Notes: a model not told the origin generated them from the sequence alone. Positions 51,275-61,075 are shown, counted from the stretch's first letter. The stretch: 64,000 nucleotides of DNA from Paenibacillus cymbidii (GCF_004764705.1 NZ_SHLX01000018.1:62001-126000); one strand, 5' to 3'. Translations and numbers: made by a program.

Positions 51275-51934
51275 TTAGTACTTCTGAAGGATATCGAGCA
51301 GTTTCTGATACTCGCCCGGTTGAAGCCGGTTCTCGACGATTCGCTCCACCTGGCCGAGTTCATCTTCGGTTATGCCGTCTTCGACCATGGCGGACAACTG
51401 CTGCAGCTCGTCCTGCGACAGACGCGCGATCAGCAGGGAGAAGATCGTCATGCTGTCTTCTTCGGTCAAATTGTCTTTCGCCCGCAGAAACTGATCGGCC
51501 GACATGACCAACTCCCGCTGCTCCGTCATGCCGGACCCTTGCGATCCGCTGCGCCCCATGACCGCCAGCGCATCGTCGCCCGGCTGCTTCTGCGCCGCCG
51601 TACCGCCGCTGTTGCCGCTCCCGGCCTCGCTTCCCGCAGGCGTCGGGCTGGGGCTCCCGGCCGCATTTGCGTTTGCGGAGGCGGAAGTGCCTTTCGCCCC
51701 GTTTCCGTTGCCGGCGCCATTGCCGGAGCCCAAGCTTTTCATCAAATTGTATCCTTGCGTCAATCGCCCAACGAGCTCGGGCAAGTCCACCTGCTGTACA
51801 CCTTCAATCGGCAACTGGGCGATAATCTTCTCCACATACATGCTCACCGTGACCCATGTAATATATAGCGTCAGGCCGGCAATCAAGATGCCCGCCACGA
51901 GCAGCTTGCTGATCCAGTTCAACCATCTGAGCAA
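51275..51934 (-). CDS. Membrane-anchored hypothetical protein with Gly/Ala/Ser linker
   Basis: A 219-residue protein. TTG 51934 has AAGGAG eight to nine bases upstream. Residues 8-33 form one membrane segment. A low-complexity Gly/Asn/Ser/Ala/Pro linker spans ~70-130, then a C-terminal helical domain (MSADQFLRAKDNLTEEDSM, ITEDELGQVERIV). Proteins of this kind are found in the same place in Paenibacillaceae genomes, without known function. A sporulation-related role would be typical of such anchored helical proteins but cannot be shown here. Confidence 0.65.
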   Translation of the reverse strand: MLRWLNWISKLLVAGILIAGLTLYITWVTVSMYVEKIIAQLPIEGVQQVDLPELVGRLTQGYNLMKSLGSGNGAGNGNGAKGTSASANANAAGSPSPTPAGSEAGSGNSGGTAAQKQPGDDALAVMGRSGSQGSGMTEQRELVMSADQFLRAKDNLTEEDSMTIFSLLIARLSQDELQQLSAMVEDGITEDELGQVERIVENRLQPGEYQKLLDILQKY

Positions 51935-52392
51935 TCGTCATTCTCCTTCCGTTCCTTCATGTGCTAGCGACAAATCTGCCTTGCAACTGTAAAATTGCGC
52001 CAGTTACCAGTATTGACCGATTTGTTGCGTTTTAACGCGGCGGACGGAGGGGGAACGCGGCACAAGAGAAATTTGTGGGTGACGGGTGGGGCACTGGAGC
52101 GTCGAAGGGAGATGTGATGAAGAGGTGGCGGATAGAAGAGCGGATAGCGACAGAGGCAGACTGTTACGGGTCAGTGCCAGACGGTGGACGGATGCGCAAT
52201 TGAGGCGGTGAAGCGGATTTTGGCGGATAGACGTGTGGAAGGAACCATTCGGGGCTTGCGGGCGGCGGCAGACGGAGTGCTCGCGGCGGTGATGCCTGCA
52301 AGAGTGGCGATGATCGAACAAACGGATAGCGGCGGAGACAGGTTACGGTGGACAGCGCAGGATCAGCGAGCGTAAGCGATTAGCTTCATTGA

Positions 52393-52421
52393 GAAATAAG
52401 CCATTTTTTACTGGCTATTTC
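52393..52421. repeat. Hairpin repeat, degenerate member
   Basis: GAAATAAGCCA and TGGCTATTTC pair with one bulge; loop TTTTTTAC. Matches the family seen at 17802 and elsewhere. Confidence 0.65.
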
Positions 52422-52437
52422 GTCCCCCACAGAAACA

Positions 52438-52480
52438 GAAAATGCCTCCAAAACGGGCAACTTGCACCCGTTCCGGAGGC
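52438..52480 (-). terminator. Terminator of purA
   Basis: Minus strand GCCTCCGGAACGGG pairs with CCCGTTTTGGAGGC (one mismatch) followed by ATTTTC. It begins nine bases after the purA stop. Confidence 0.82.
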
Positions 52481-52488
52481 TTCTTGAA

Positions 52489-53775
52489 TTATGCGTACAC
52501 CGGGCGAACCAGGTTCGTTTGCTCGCGGTTGCGGCCGACCGAGAAGATCGCGATCGGGATGCCGGTGAGCTCCGCCACCCGTTCCACGTAGCGGCGCGTA
52601 TTGGCCGGCAGATCGGCCAGCGTGCGCGCGCCGGAGATGTCCTCGCTCCAGCCGGGCAGCTCCTCGTACACCGCTTCGCACTCCGCCAGCATATTCAGGC
52701 TGGCCGGGTAGTGCTGGATCACTTCGCCGCGATACTTGTAGCCGGTGCAGATCTTCACCGTCTCCAGCCCGCTCAGCACGTCGAGCGAGTTGAGCGACAA
52801 GCCGGTGATGCCGCTGACGCGACGGGCATGGCGGACCACAACGCTGTCGAACCAGCCGACGCGGCGGGCGCGTCCCGTCGTCGTGCCGTACTCGTTGCCG
52901 ACTTCGCGGATGCGGTCGCCGGTGGCGTTCAGCAGCTCGGTCGGGAACGGGCCGTCGCCGACACGCGTCGTGTAGGCTTTGGCGACGCCGACGATCTGGT
53001 GAATTTTCGTCGGGCCGATGCCGGCGCCGTTGCAAACGCCGCCCGCAGTCGGGCTAGACGAGGTAACGAACGGATAAGTGCCTTGGTCGATATCGAGCAT
53101 GACGCCTTGCGCGCCTTCGAACAGGACGCGGCGGCCATCGTCGATCATATCGTTGAGCACGACAGACGTGTCCGTGACATACGGACGCAGCACTTCGGCA
53201 TAGCCGAGGTATTCGCGGAGAATCGTTTCCGCATCCAGCGCGTCGGCGCCGTATACTTTCACGAGCAGTTCGTTCTTCTCGGCCACAAGCTTGCGCAGCT
53301 TGCGCTCGAATTCGGCGGCGTCCATCAGGTCGGCGATACGCAGTCCGTTGCGGGCTGCCTTGTCCACGTAGCAAGGGCCGATGCCTTTGCGGGTAGTCCC
53401 GATTTTGCCATCTCCCTTGCGTTCTTCCTCAAGTCCGTCCAGCAGCAGATGATAAGGCATGATGAGATGAGCGCGGTCGCTGATTTTCAAATTGTCGGTC
53501 GAAAAGCCGTTCTCGTGAATGTAGTTGATCTCTTCGATCAAAGCCGCCGGGTTGAGCACCAGGCCGTTGCCGATGACGCAAACTTTATTCGTATAGAAAA
53601 TTCCCGAAGGAATCAAGTGCAGCTTATACTTCTTGTCCTGGATCAGAATCGTGTGCCCGGCATTGTTGCCGCCCTGGTAACGCGCCACCACATCGGCCGA
53701 CTCCGCCAGAAAATCGGTGATCTTGCCTTTCCCTTCGTCTCCCCACTGCGTTCCTACAACAACTACCGTTGACAT
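52489..53775 (-). CDS. purA: Adenylosuccinate synthetase
   Basis: A 428-residue PurA. The GTP motif VVVGTQWGDEGKGK contains the IMP-binding Asp13 and Lys. VVARYQGGNNAGHT and DQGTYPFVTSSSPT are family motifs; the late YRGEVIQHYPASL fits the GTP-binding end. It joins IMP and aspartate with GTP in AMP synthesis. GGAGG lies seven bases before ATG 53775. It is likely a single-gene transcript, with terminators before and after. Confidence 0.97.
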   Translation of the reverse strand: MSTVVVVGTQWGDEGKGKITDFLAESADVVARYQGGNNAGHTILIQDKKYKLHLIPSGIFYTNKVCVIGNGLVLNPAALIEEINYIHENGFSTDNLKISDRAHLIMPYHLLLDGLEEERKGDGKIGTTRKGIGPCYVDKAARNGLRIADLMDAAEFERKLRKLVAEKNELLVKVYGADALDAETILREYLGYAEVLRPYVTDTSVVLNDMIDDGRRVLFEGAQGVMLDIDQGTYPFVTSSSPTAGGVCNGAGIGPTKIHQIVGVAKAYTTRVGDGPFPTELLNATGDRIREVGNEYGTTTGRARRVGWFDSVVVRHARRVSGITGLSLNSLDVLSGLETVKICTGYKYRGEVIQHYPASLNMLAECEAVYEELPGWSEDISGARTLADLPANTRRYVERVAELTGIPIAIFSVGRNREQTNLVRPVYA

Positions 53776-53861
53776 ACGCATACCTCCGTCAGGCACAGGA
53801 TGCCCCATTTTCAGCACAGCAATTCCAGTGTATCAGTCAAGCAAGATAAAGTCAACGAAAA

Positions 53862-53895
53862 CGAACGATCGCACAGGTTGCTGTACGATCGTTCG
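53862..53895 (-). terminator. Terminator of dnaB
   Basis: CGAACGATCG, 14-base loop, and the exact reverse complement, then TTTTCG on the minus strand. Confidence 0.85.
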
Positions 53896-53918
53896 GATAT
53901 TGGCTTATAAGAGCAAAA

Positions 53919-55271
53919 TCAGTAGCCGGAAGCCGCGTCCTGATGCGTCCGATCCAAACTTACAAACTTGTTGAAGTTCTTCAGAAACGCCAGCTCGACC
54001 GTGCCGACCGGGCCGTTCCGCTGCTTGGCGATGATGATTTCGATGATGTTCTTCTTCTCCGACTCTTTGTCGTAGTAGTCGTCGCGGTACAGAAACGCCA
54101 CGATGTCGGCGTCCTGCTCGATCGAGCCCGATTCCCGCAAATCGGACATCATCGGCCGCTTGTCCTGCCGCTGCTCGACGCCCCGCGACAGCTGCGACAG
54201 CGCAATGACCGGCACTTCCAGCTCACGGGCGATCTGCTTGAGCGTACGCGAAATTTCCGATACTTCCTGCTGGCGGTTGTCGCCTTTGCCGCGGCCGGCG
54301 ATCAGCTGCAAGTAGTCGATCAGGATCATGCCGAGCCCTTTCTCCTTCTTCAGGCGCCGGCATTTGGCGCGAATGTCGGTCACCGTCACCGACGGCGAAT
54401 CGTCGATGTAGATGTTCGCTTCCGACAGCGCGCCGATCGCCATCGTCAGCTTCTGCCAGTCGTCGCCTTCGAGGTAGCCGGTGCGCATCCGCGTCGCGTC
54501 GACGTTCGACTCGGCGCACAGCATCCGCTGCACGAGCTGCGCGGCGCCCATCTCGAGCGAGAAAATCGCGACCGTCTCCTTCTCGCGCACGCCGACGTTC
54601 TGCGCGATGTTGAGCGCGAACGCCGTTTTGCCGACGGACGGACGCGCGGCGACAATGATGAGATCGGACCGCTGGAAGCCGGCCGTCATCTTGTCGAGGT
54701 CGCGGAAGCCGGACGCGATGCCGGTGGTGCCGCCCTTATTCTGCGACAGAAACTCGACGCGCTCGAACACTTCCATCAGCACGTCGCGGATGGCGACGAA
54801 GCCGCTGCCGCCGCGGCGTTGCGAAATTTCGAGAATGCGCCGCTCCGCGTCGCCGAGCAGCTCGGACGCCTGATCCTCGGCGGCGAAGCCGCTGCTGACA
54901 ATCTGCGTTGCCGTGCGGATGAGCCGCCGCAGCAGCGATTTCTCTTCGACGATCTGAGCGTAGTAGTCGACGTTGGCCGCAGTCGGCACCGCCTGCGCCA
55001 ACTGTGCCAGGTAGTTGACGCCGCCGATGTCGTCCAGCTGCTGCTTATCCTTGAGCCGCGACGTCAAGGTGACCAGGTCGACCGGCTCGCCGGCCTCCGC
55101 CAGCTCCATCATCGCGGTAAAGATGTGTTGATGCGACGACCGATAGAAGTCGTCGCCGCCAATGCGCTCCATCGCCGCCGTCAGCGTTTCGCTGTCGAGC
55201 AGGATGGCGCCGAGCACGGCTTGCTCGGCTTCTACATTTTGCGGGGGAACGCGGCTGTCGAGTAAATCCAC
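53919..55271 (-). CDS. dnaB: Replicative DNA helicase DnaB
   Basis: A 450-residue hexameric helicase (the gene called dnaC in B. subtilis). The N-terminal DnaB domain begins VPPQNVEAEQAVLGAIL. RecA-like core: Walker A AARPSVGKTAF, Walker B MILIDYLQL, then LSRGVEQRQDKRP (arginine-finger region) and the C-terminal KQRNGPVGTVELAF. GTG 55271 starts at the family position. It unwinds DNA at the fork together with DnaG and the polymerase. Confidence 0.97.
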   Translation of the reverse strand: MDLLDSRVPPQNVEAEQAVLGAILLDSETLTAAMERIGGDDFYRSSHQHIFTAMMELAEAGEPVDLVTLTSRLKDKQQLDDIGGVNYLAQLAQAVPTAANVDYYAQIVEEKSLLRRLIRTATQIVSSGFAAEDQASELLGDAERRILEISQRRGGSGFVAIRDVLMEVFERVEFLSQNKGGTTGIASGFRDLDKMTAGFQRSDLIIVAARPSVGKTAFALNIAQNVGVREKETVAIFSLEMGAAQLVQRMLCAESNVDATRMRTGYLEGDDWQKLTMAIGALSEANIYIDDSPSVTVTDIRAKCRRLKKEKGLGMILIDYLQLIAGRGKGDNRQQEVSEISRTLKQIARELEVPVIALSQLSRGVEQRQDKRPMMSDLRESGSIEQDADIVAFLYRDDYYDKESEKKNIIEIIIAKQRNGPVGTVELAFLKNFNKFVSLDRTHQDAASGY

Positions 55272-55546
55272 GCTTCTCGCATCCTTTCGTCGCTTGCTTG
55301 CCTTGCGCCTGCCGGTCTCCTAACGCGTGGAAAGAACTTGCCGAATTCCCGCTGAAGATGCACGACAGCTGACAGATCGTATCAATAGGGTCCGAACAGG
55401 ATCCGATGGAGGGTTTCTACGAATATAACGCTTGTGTATTCATTTCGGCATATCATATAGGGGAACCAGAGGCGTGCTGGGGATGCTCTTCATGCTGAGC
55501 AGGCCGATTCTCTCCGTGCAAAACGATGCCACCCATGCTTCCTCCA

Positions 55547-55574
55547 CAAATAGCCCACAAAAAATGGCTTATTT
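55547..55574. repeat. Hairpin repeat, degenerate member
   Basis: AAATAGCC and GGCTTATTT around CACAAAAAAT; one unpaired base. Confidence 0.55.
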
Positions 55575-55598
55575 GCCCCTTTTAGCTCGTTTCGACGA

Positions 55599-55626
55599 CA
55601 ATAGCCAGTGAAAACACTGGCTATTG
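55599..55626. repeat. Hairpin repeat, perfect 12-bp stem
   Basis: CAATAGCCAGTG, loop AAAA, then the exact reverse complement. Confidence 0.92.
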
Positions 55627-55659
55627 CGACCAAACAACCCGAAAACCGAACTTTTCTAA

Positions 55660-55689
55660 GAAATAACCAGTGATTTCACTGGTTATTTC
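55660..55689. repeat. Hairpin repeat, perfect 14-bp stem
   Basis: GAAATAACCAGTGA, apex TT, then the exact reverse complement. A degenerate neighbour (CGAAATAGCC...GGCGTATTTCG) lies at 55711-55741. Confidence 0.92.
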
Positions 55690-55835
55690 GTTACTGTCGT
55701 CCATTTTTCACGAAATAGCCAATAAAACAGGGCGTATTTCGAATCTCACTCTTTTCGAGACGGGTGCTGCCTGCTAAACTCGCCCCACAGCGTCGCATGC
55801 GCAACAGCCGAAGCGACGAACCGGGTCACCTTCCC

Positions 55836-56282
55836 CTACTCCTCGGTCACTTGCACCTTCAGCGTAGCGTTCACATCGTGATGCAGCTTGATCGGCACGT
55901 TCGTTACGCCCAGCGTACGAATCGGGTCGTTCAGCGTCATCTTCCGCTTGTCCACGACAAGCTTCGTCTGCCGCTCCAGCTCCTCGACGATCTGCTTCGT
56001 CGTGATCGAGCCGAACAGCCGTCCGCCTTCGCCCGCCTTGCCCTTGATCTGCAGCGTCAACTCGCCCAGCTTGGCCGCCAACGCTTCCGCATCCGCCTTC
56101 TCGCGGTCCTTCTTCTTCTGCTCCGACTGCTTCTGCTGGTCAAGCACCTTTATATTCGAATCCGACGCTGCCGCCGCATGACCGTTCTTGATCAGAAAAT
56201 TCACCGCGTATCCTTCGGAAACTTCCTTCACTTCGCCCTTCTTGCCCTGGCCCTTGACGTCCTTGAGAAAAATCACTTTCAT
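55836..56282 (-). CDS. rplI: 50S ribosomal protein L9
   Basis: A 148-residue L9. It opens with MKVIFLKDVKGQGKKGEVKE and GYAVNFLIKNGHA (the rRNA-binding lobe), then the long linker helix (KKKDREKADAEALAAKLGEL in part) and the C-terminal domain ending in KLHHDVNATLKVQVTEE. L9 limits frameshifting. Its start overlaps the gdpP stop by 4 bp, a conserved arrangement in Firmicutes. Confidence 0.97.
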   Translation of the reverse strand: MKVIFLKDVKGQGKKGEVKEVSEGYAVNFLIKNGHAAAASDSNIKVLDQQKQSEQKKKDREKADAEALAAKLGELTLQIKGKAGEGGRLFGSITTKQIVEELERQTKLVVDKRKMTLNDPIRTLGVTNVPIKLHHDVNATLKVQVTEE

Positions 56283-58240
56283 TCGAACAGCCCCTCCTCC
56301 GCTTGTATTTCCGCCAGCACCCGCTTCAGCTTCGTTTCCGCTTCCTGCACGGTGCCCGCCAGCTGCGCCGCGGCGTTCGTCAAATGGCCGCCGCCGCCGA
56401 GCCGCTCCATCACCACTTGCACATTGATTTGCCCGAGCGACCGGGCGCTGACGCCGATCTGTCCATCCAGCCTCTCCGAAATGACGAAAGAGGCCATGAT
56501 GTCCGTCATATTCAACAATGTATCAGCAACCTGGGAGATCAGCAACTGCGAATATTTGCGGTTCGGCTCCGTCACTGCCAGCGCCACGTGGTCGTACAGA
56601 ATCTCAGCCCGCTTGATGACCTCTGACTTGTTGACGAACGAAGCCAGGTCTTCCTTCAGCAGCCGCTGAATCAGCGCCGAATCGGCGCCGTGCCGGCGCA
56701 GGAACGACGCCGCCTCGAACGTGCGCGCCCCGGTGCGCAGGCTGAAGCTCTTCGTATCCATCGTGATGCCCGCCAGCAGCATCGTCGCTTCCAGCGAGTC
56801 GAGCGCCACCCGCTCCTGCACGTACTGCAGCAGCTCGGTCACCAGCTCGCAGGTCGACGAAGCGTACGGCTCCATGTAGACGAGCACCGCGTCGTTGATG
56901 AACTCTTCGCCGCGGCGGTGATGGTCGACGACGACCTTGCGCTGCGCCACCTGCAGCAGCTTCGGCTCGGCGACGAGCGACGCCTTGTGCGTGTCGGCGA
57001 CGACCGCCAGACTGCGCGGCTTCATCAGCTGCAGCGCCTGCTCCGGCGTAATAAACCACTTCTTCAGCTTCTCGTCCTGCTGCACGACCTCCATCAAGCG
57101 CTGGATCGACGGGTTGACGCCTTCAATGACGACATAGCCCTGCTTGCCGCATTGCTCGACGACCTTCTTCAGGCCGATCGCCGCGCCGACCGAATCCATA
57201 TCCGGCAGCTTGTGCCCCATGATGAACACGTTGTCGCTCTCGCGAATCAAATCGCGCAGCGCGTGCGCAATGACCCGCGCCCGAACGCGCGTTCGCTTCT
57301 CCACCGCATTGGAGCGTCCGCCGTAGAACGACAGCCGCTGGCCGACCTTGACCGCCGCCTGGTCGCCGCCGCGCCCAAGCGCCATGTCGAGACTGGACTG
57401 CGCCAGTGAGCCGAGCTCGATCAGGCCGGCCGCTCCCGCACTTACGCCGATGCTGAGCGTAAACGGCACCTTCAGCTCGATCGTCGAGTCGCGCACTTCG
57501 TCGAGAATATCGAACCGCGTCTGCTCCAGCTGATGCAGTCCCTTCTGATCCATCAGGATAAAGAACCGGTCGGACGACGTCCGGCGCAAATAAATCTGGT
57601 GCCGCGTCGCCCATTCGCTGATTTCCCCGGCTACCTTGGCCAGCGTAATGCTTCTCGTCTGGTCGTCCATCCCTTGCGTCGCCTCGTCGAGATTGTCGAG
57701 CATGACGATGCCGATGGCGATCTTCTCTTCCTGATAGCGCCGGTACAGATCCGATTGCGTCGTAATGTCCTGGAAGAACAGCAGCCGCTCCTCGGCCTTC
57801 ACTTGCACCTGGTACAGCTTCTTGCCGATCGTAATATCGAGCCTGGCTTCCTTCTCCTTGCGGTTCTTGAGCATCGGCAGCACATCGTGCAGCGGCTCTC
57901 CGATGACCGATTCCTTCTCCAGCATCTTCGCCACATACGGATTATGCCACTCGACGACCCGCTCCTCGTTGTACAGCAGGATGCCGATCGGCAGCTCCGT
58001 AATGACTTCGTGACTCGCCCGCTTCACCCGATGCGACAGCGTGCCGACATAGCGGTTCAAATCTTTGCGGAACGCCCGCTCGGCCATGATCGTGTAGTAC
58101 GCAAGCCCGGCGCTGATCAGAAGCGCGACAATGCCCAGAATGAGCTGATAAGCGGACAATACGGCGACCAGCACGATCATGAACACGAACGCCCACAGCA
58201 TGTGCAGCCCGTGCCAACGCTTGAGCAGAAACTTCGGCAT
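56279..58240 (-). CDS. gdpP: c-di-AMP phosphodiesterase GdpP
   Basis: A 653-residue membrane enzyme. Two N-terminal segments (residues ~10-50), a PAS domain, a degenerate GGDEF (SSDRFFILMD in place of Gly-Gly-Asp-Glu-Phe), then DHH-DHHA1: GHKLPDMDSVGAAIGL, VVADTHKASL, VVVDHHRRGEEF and the late GGGGHLTNAAAQL. It hydrolyses c-di-AMP to pApA, affecting wall and potassium balance. It precedes rplI (4-bp overlap) and follows yybS, as in Bacillus. Confidence 0.96.
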   Translation of the reverse strand: MPKFLLKRWHGLHMLWAFVFMIVLVAVLSAYQLILGIVALLISAGLAYYTIMAERAFRKDLNRYVGTLSHRVKRASHEVITELPIGILLYNEERVVEWHNPYVAKMLEKESVIGEPLHDVLPMLKNRKEKEARLDITIGKKLYQVQVKAEERLLFFQDITTQSDLYRRYQEEKIAIGIVMLDNLDEATQGMDDQTRSITLAKVAGEISEWATRHQIYLRRTSSDRFFILMDQKGLHQLEQTRFDILDEVRDSTIELKVPFTLSIGVSAGAAGLIELGSLAQSSLDMALGRGGDQAAVKVGQRLSFYGGRSNAVEKRTRVRARVIAHALRDLIRESDNVFIMGHKLPDMDSVGAAIGLKKVVEQCGKQGYVVIEGVNPSIQRLMEVVQQDEKLKKWFITPEQALQLMKPRSLAVVADTHKASLVAEPKLLQVAQRKVVVDHHRRGEEFINDAVLVYMEPYASSTCELVTELLQYVQERVALDSLEATMLLAGITMDTKSFSLRTGARTFEAASFLRRHGADSALIQRLLKEDLASFVNKSEVIKRAEILYDHVALAVTEPNRKYSQLLISQVADTLLNMTDIMASFVISERLDGQIGVSARSLGQINVQVVMERLGGGGHLTNAAAQLAGTVQEAETKLKRVLAEIQAEEGLFE

Positions 58241-58347
58241 GCCCTTCGTCTCCTTATCTGGAATGGGGCGTCCCGCGCCGAACAGGCGCTGCCCGGCATT
58301 ATGGCGCGCCGCCGGCAGCTTGGCAGGTGCAGCTCCCGCAAATCAAG

Positions 58348-59250
58348 CTATGATTTCTTCGCGATCTTCTCGCGAAGCGGGAAGACGACATCCAGCAATC
58401 CAACCAGACAGAACAAGTAAATCGCGGGGCTGATCAGGATCATGACGATCACGCTGACGATCGGCAGCGCCCTGCCCCAGCCTTTGATATGGCCAATATA
58501 AGCGAACAGCGAAACGGCCTGCACGGCAAAAGCGGCGGTCAGCAGCGGAGCGAGATTGACGGCGATCATCGACATCGTCGTATCGGCGCCCGGGTCGACG
58601 GTGAATTCGAGCACGACCGCAATCAGCAGGTACCATACCATCGACCGCGGCAGCTTCCAGTTGCGCAGCGGCGGCAGCGCCGGCAGCGTCTCGTTCGAGC
58701 GGCGCATGATCCAGCGGGTAATCGCATGCGAAATGATAATGTAGTACACGGCGAAGGAAACCATGAAAAGCGGAATGATCTTCACGATCAAGGTGGTGAA
58801 GTTGCTCGGAATCAGCTCGCGGGCAACCGGCGGAAGCGTCAGAATCATGTCGTCGACGTAGGACTCGAGCGACGAGATCGGGTTGCCGCCGATGGCGTAG
58901 CTGATGGCCAGCATCAGCAGAAACTCGGCCAGCAGCGCCAGGATGCCGGCGATCACGGCGGTGCGGGCGTTGCGTTTCTTGTAATAATAGCCCATCGCAA
59001 TGACCGGAGGCAAAAAGAACAGCGCCACGATCATCAGCACCAGGCCGGCATTCACGTCAATAATCAGGAGCACCGCCATGACGGCTGCGTAGAAAAAGAC
59101 GAATCGCCGCGCATCGAGCTTCATGAACAGCACAATGGCGGGAACCATGACCAGATTGATCGTGATGATGTTGAAAGACGTAAAAAAACTGTACAGGAGC
59201 AGCACGTAAAGCACCGACCACAAGTACGGCTGCCAGCTTTTTATTTTCAA
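58348..59250 (-). CDS. yybS: DUF2232 membrane protein (YybS-like)
   Basis: A 300-residue multi-helix membrane protein (about eight spans) of the DUF2232 family, a constant neighbour of gdpP and rplI. LAISYAIGGNPISSLESYVD and VMILISPAIYLFCLVGLLDV are recognisable segments. Its function is not known; transport of a small molecule (ECF-S-like fold) has been suggested for such proteins. Confidence 0.88.
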   Translation of the reverse strand: MKIKSWQPYLWSVLYVLLLYSFFTSFNIITINLVMVPAIVLFMKLDARRFVFFYAAVMAVLLIIDVNAGLVLMIVALFFLPPVIAMGYYYKKRNARTAVIAGILALLAEFLLMLAISYAIGGNPISSLESYVDDMILTLPPVARELIPSNFTTLIVKIIPLFMVSFAVYYIIISHAITRWIMRRSNETLPALPPLRNWKLPRSMVWYLLIAVVLEFTVDPGADTTMSMIAVNLAPLLTAAFAVQAVSLFAYIGHIKGWGRALPIVSVIVMILISPAIYLFCLVGLLDVVFPLREKIAKKS

Positions 59251-59450
59251 TCCGCGTCACCTCAGAGGTATGTACTACCGGCATTCCACACTTGGAAAAA
59301 AGCTTCAGGCTTCGGAAACGTGGCCTTGCTGATTTGCTTCGATAATTATAACACAAAAAAAGGGACGCCGTGAGAGGGGGAATTTGGCCGATTTGCGGGG
59401 ACGGGCCGTAACGAGACGGGGATGCCGCGCCTGAAGCCGCGAGCGGCGGC

Positions 59451-61019
59451 TCAGCGCAGCTCGCGGAATTCGCCGGGCAGGACGCCGACGTGCTTTTTGA
59501 ACAATTGGCTGAAATGCTTCGGGTTCTTGTACCCGACCTTCTCCGCGATCTCGTACAGCTTCGCTTGCGGATCGCGGAGCAGCAGCGCCTTCGCCTGCTG
59601 CAGCCGGTGCTCGATGACGAACTCGGTGAACGTCATGCCCGTCGTCTGCTTGAACAGATCGCTCAGGTAGCTGGCGTTCATGTACAGCTCGTCGGCGATA
59701 TCGCGGATCTGGATATCGGTGGCGTAGCGCTCGGCTACGATCGTCTTTACTTGTTCGATGATTTTGCGGCTCTTGAATTTGCGGCTGCCGACGATCTGCT
59801 CGGTAATGTGCGCCATGCTCTGGAGAAACCACGCCTTGACCGTGTCCATGTTGGTGAACCGCAGCGGATGCGCCTGGGCGTCGGCGTCGAGCCGGATGAT
59901 CTGCTCCAGATTGCTGTTCATCTCCACGACGAGCCGTTTGAAGGCGGCCAGCGTTCGCGACGAGATCATGACGATGTGGTACAGATTGCTCAGCCGGTTC
60001 GTCTCGAACAGCCCTTCCGCCAGCTGCTCCGTCAACCGGTGCACGTCGTCCAGCTGGCCCGACTTGAACGCGAACAGCAGCTTGTGCTCCAGCGCGTACG
60101 GGTATTGGATCATGTGGTCGTTCTCGTCGACGTCGCGGAAGCGCACGACCGGCCTGCCGGTGCGCACCGCCCAATCGTGGTTGCAGATGCTCTGGTTGAG
60201 CGCCGCCGCAATGTCGGCCGGCTTCGAGCACGCCTCGCTCAGCCCGAACAGCGGCCCTTTGCCCGTCTGCTCCGTCTGCGCCGCCGCGGCGATGTCCGCC
60301 AGCGCCGCCTCCAGCCGATCGGCAAGGCCGGCGCCTTCCGCGGTCCAGACGGCCAGCACGAGGAAGCGCTCCTCGAACGACACGTCCTCCGCGCGGATTC
60401 CCGCTTCTTCGCCGAGCACGGACGCGACGCCGCGCTTCGTTTCGCCCCAGCGCGCGTCGTCCATCCAGTCCGGCTGCGCCGCCGTCACGACCGCCAGCTC
60501 GCCGATGCGCAGCCCCGCCTGCTCCAGCTCCCGCCGCACCTTCGACTCGTCGTGGTCATAGCCGAACAGCAGCCGCGCGAACATCATGTTCGTCATCAGC
60601 TGCCGGTTGCGGGTAATCTGCTCCTGTTCGATCAAGTGGCGTTTGCGGCTCTCGACGGCTTGCTCCGCCTGGGCGATATTGTCGATCAGCTCGTCCGGGT
60701 CGACCGGCTTGAGCAAATAATTGAGCGCGCCGAACTTGACCGCCTTGCGGGCGAATTCGAAATCCGGATACGAGGTCAAAATCAGGCATTCGCACGTCAG
60801 GCCGAGGCGGGCCATCTCCTCGATCATTTCGATGCCGTTCATATCCGGCATCATGATATCGGTGATGACCAGATCGACGTCTTCCGTTTCGAGCAGAGCC
60901 AGCGCTTCCTTGCCGTTGCCGGCCTTGCCGGCGATCTGCCAATCGCGCCCGGATCGGCCGACCAGCGTCTCGATCCCTTTGAGCACCATATATTCGTCAT
61001 CGACGATCAGAATACGGAT
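59451..61019 (-). CDS. YesN-type response regulator (receiver + AraC HTH), AUC start proposed
   Basis: A 522-residue regulator. Receiver (1-120): RILIVDDEYMVLKGIETL, Asp in LVITDIMMPDMNGIEM, Lys in YLLKPVDPDEL. The middle ~260 residues are a YesN linker; the AraC double HTH ends the protein (IRDIADELYMNASYLSDLFK, then VGYKNPKHFSQLFKKHVG). The first ATG (60989) would remove the Asp-Asp acidic pocket. The family start falls on ATC 61019-61017, with GGGAGG eight bases upstream, and no ATG, GTG or TTG is in frame before the next stop. It is 57 bp after a sugar permease gene; its kinase is not in the window. Confidence 0.85.
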   Translation of the reverse strand: MRILIVDDEYMVLKGIETLVGRSGRDWQIAGKAGNGKEALALLETEDVDLVITDIMMPDMNGIEMIEEMARLGLTCECLILTSYPDFEFARKAVKFGALNYLLKPVDPDELIDNIAQAEQAVESRKRHLIEQEQITRNRQLMTNMMFARLLFGYDHDESKVRRELEQAGLRIGELAVVTAAQPDWMDDARWGETKRGVASVLGEEAGIRAEDVSFEERFLVLAVWTAEGAGLADRLEAALADIAAAAQTEQTGKGPLFGLSEACSKPADIAAALNQSICNHDWAVRTGRPVVRFRDVDENDHMIQYPYALEHKLLFAFKSGQLDDVHRLTEQLAEGLFETNRLSNLYHIVMISSRTLAAFKRLVVEMNSNLEQIIRLDADAQAHPLRFTNMDTVKAWFLQSMAHITEQIVGSRKFKSRKIIEQVKTIVAERYATDIQIRDIADELYMNASYLSDLFKQTTGMTFTEFVIEHRLQQAKALLLRDPQAKLYEIAEKVGYKNPKHFSQLFKKHVGVLPGEFRELR

Positions 61020-61075
61020 CGGACCCGCCTCCCTTCGATTCGCGCTGCCAAGCGGCCCAAACAGCCGTCAGCCGG

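Larger units (their letters stand above)
51935..52488. other. 554-bp gap with one hairpin repeat and purA terminator
   Basis: No gene recognised. The right end holds a degenerate member of the hairpin family (52393-52421) and the purA terminator. Confidence 0.65.
55272..55835. other. 564-bp gap with a cluster of hairpin repeats
   Basis: Downstream of rplI and upstream of dnaB. Contains two perfect hairpin repeats and two degenerate ones. No gene seen. Confidence 0.7.
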
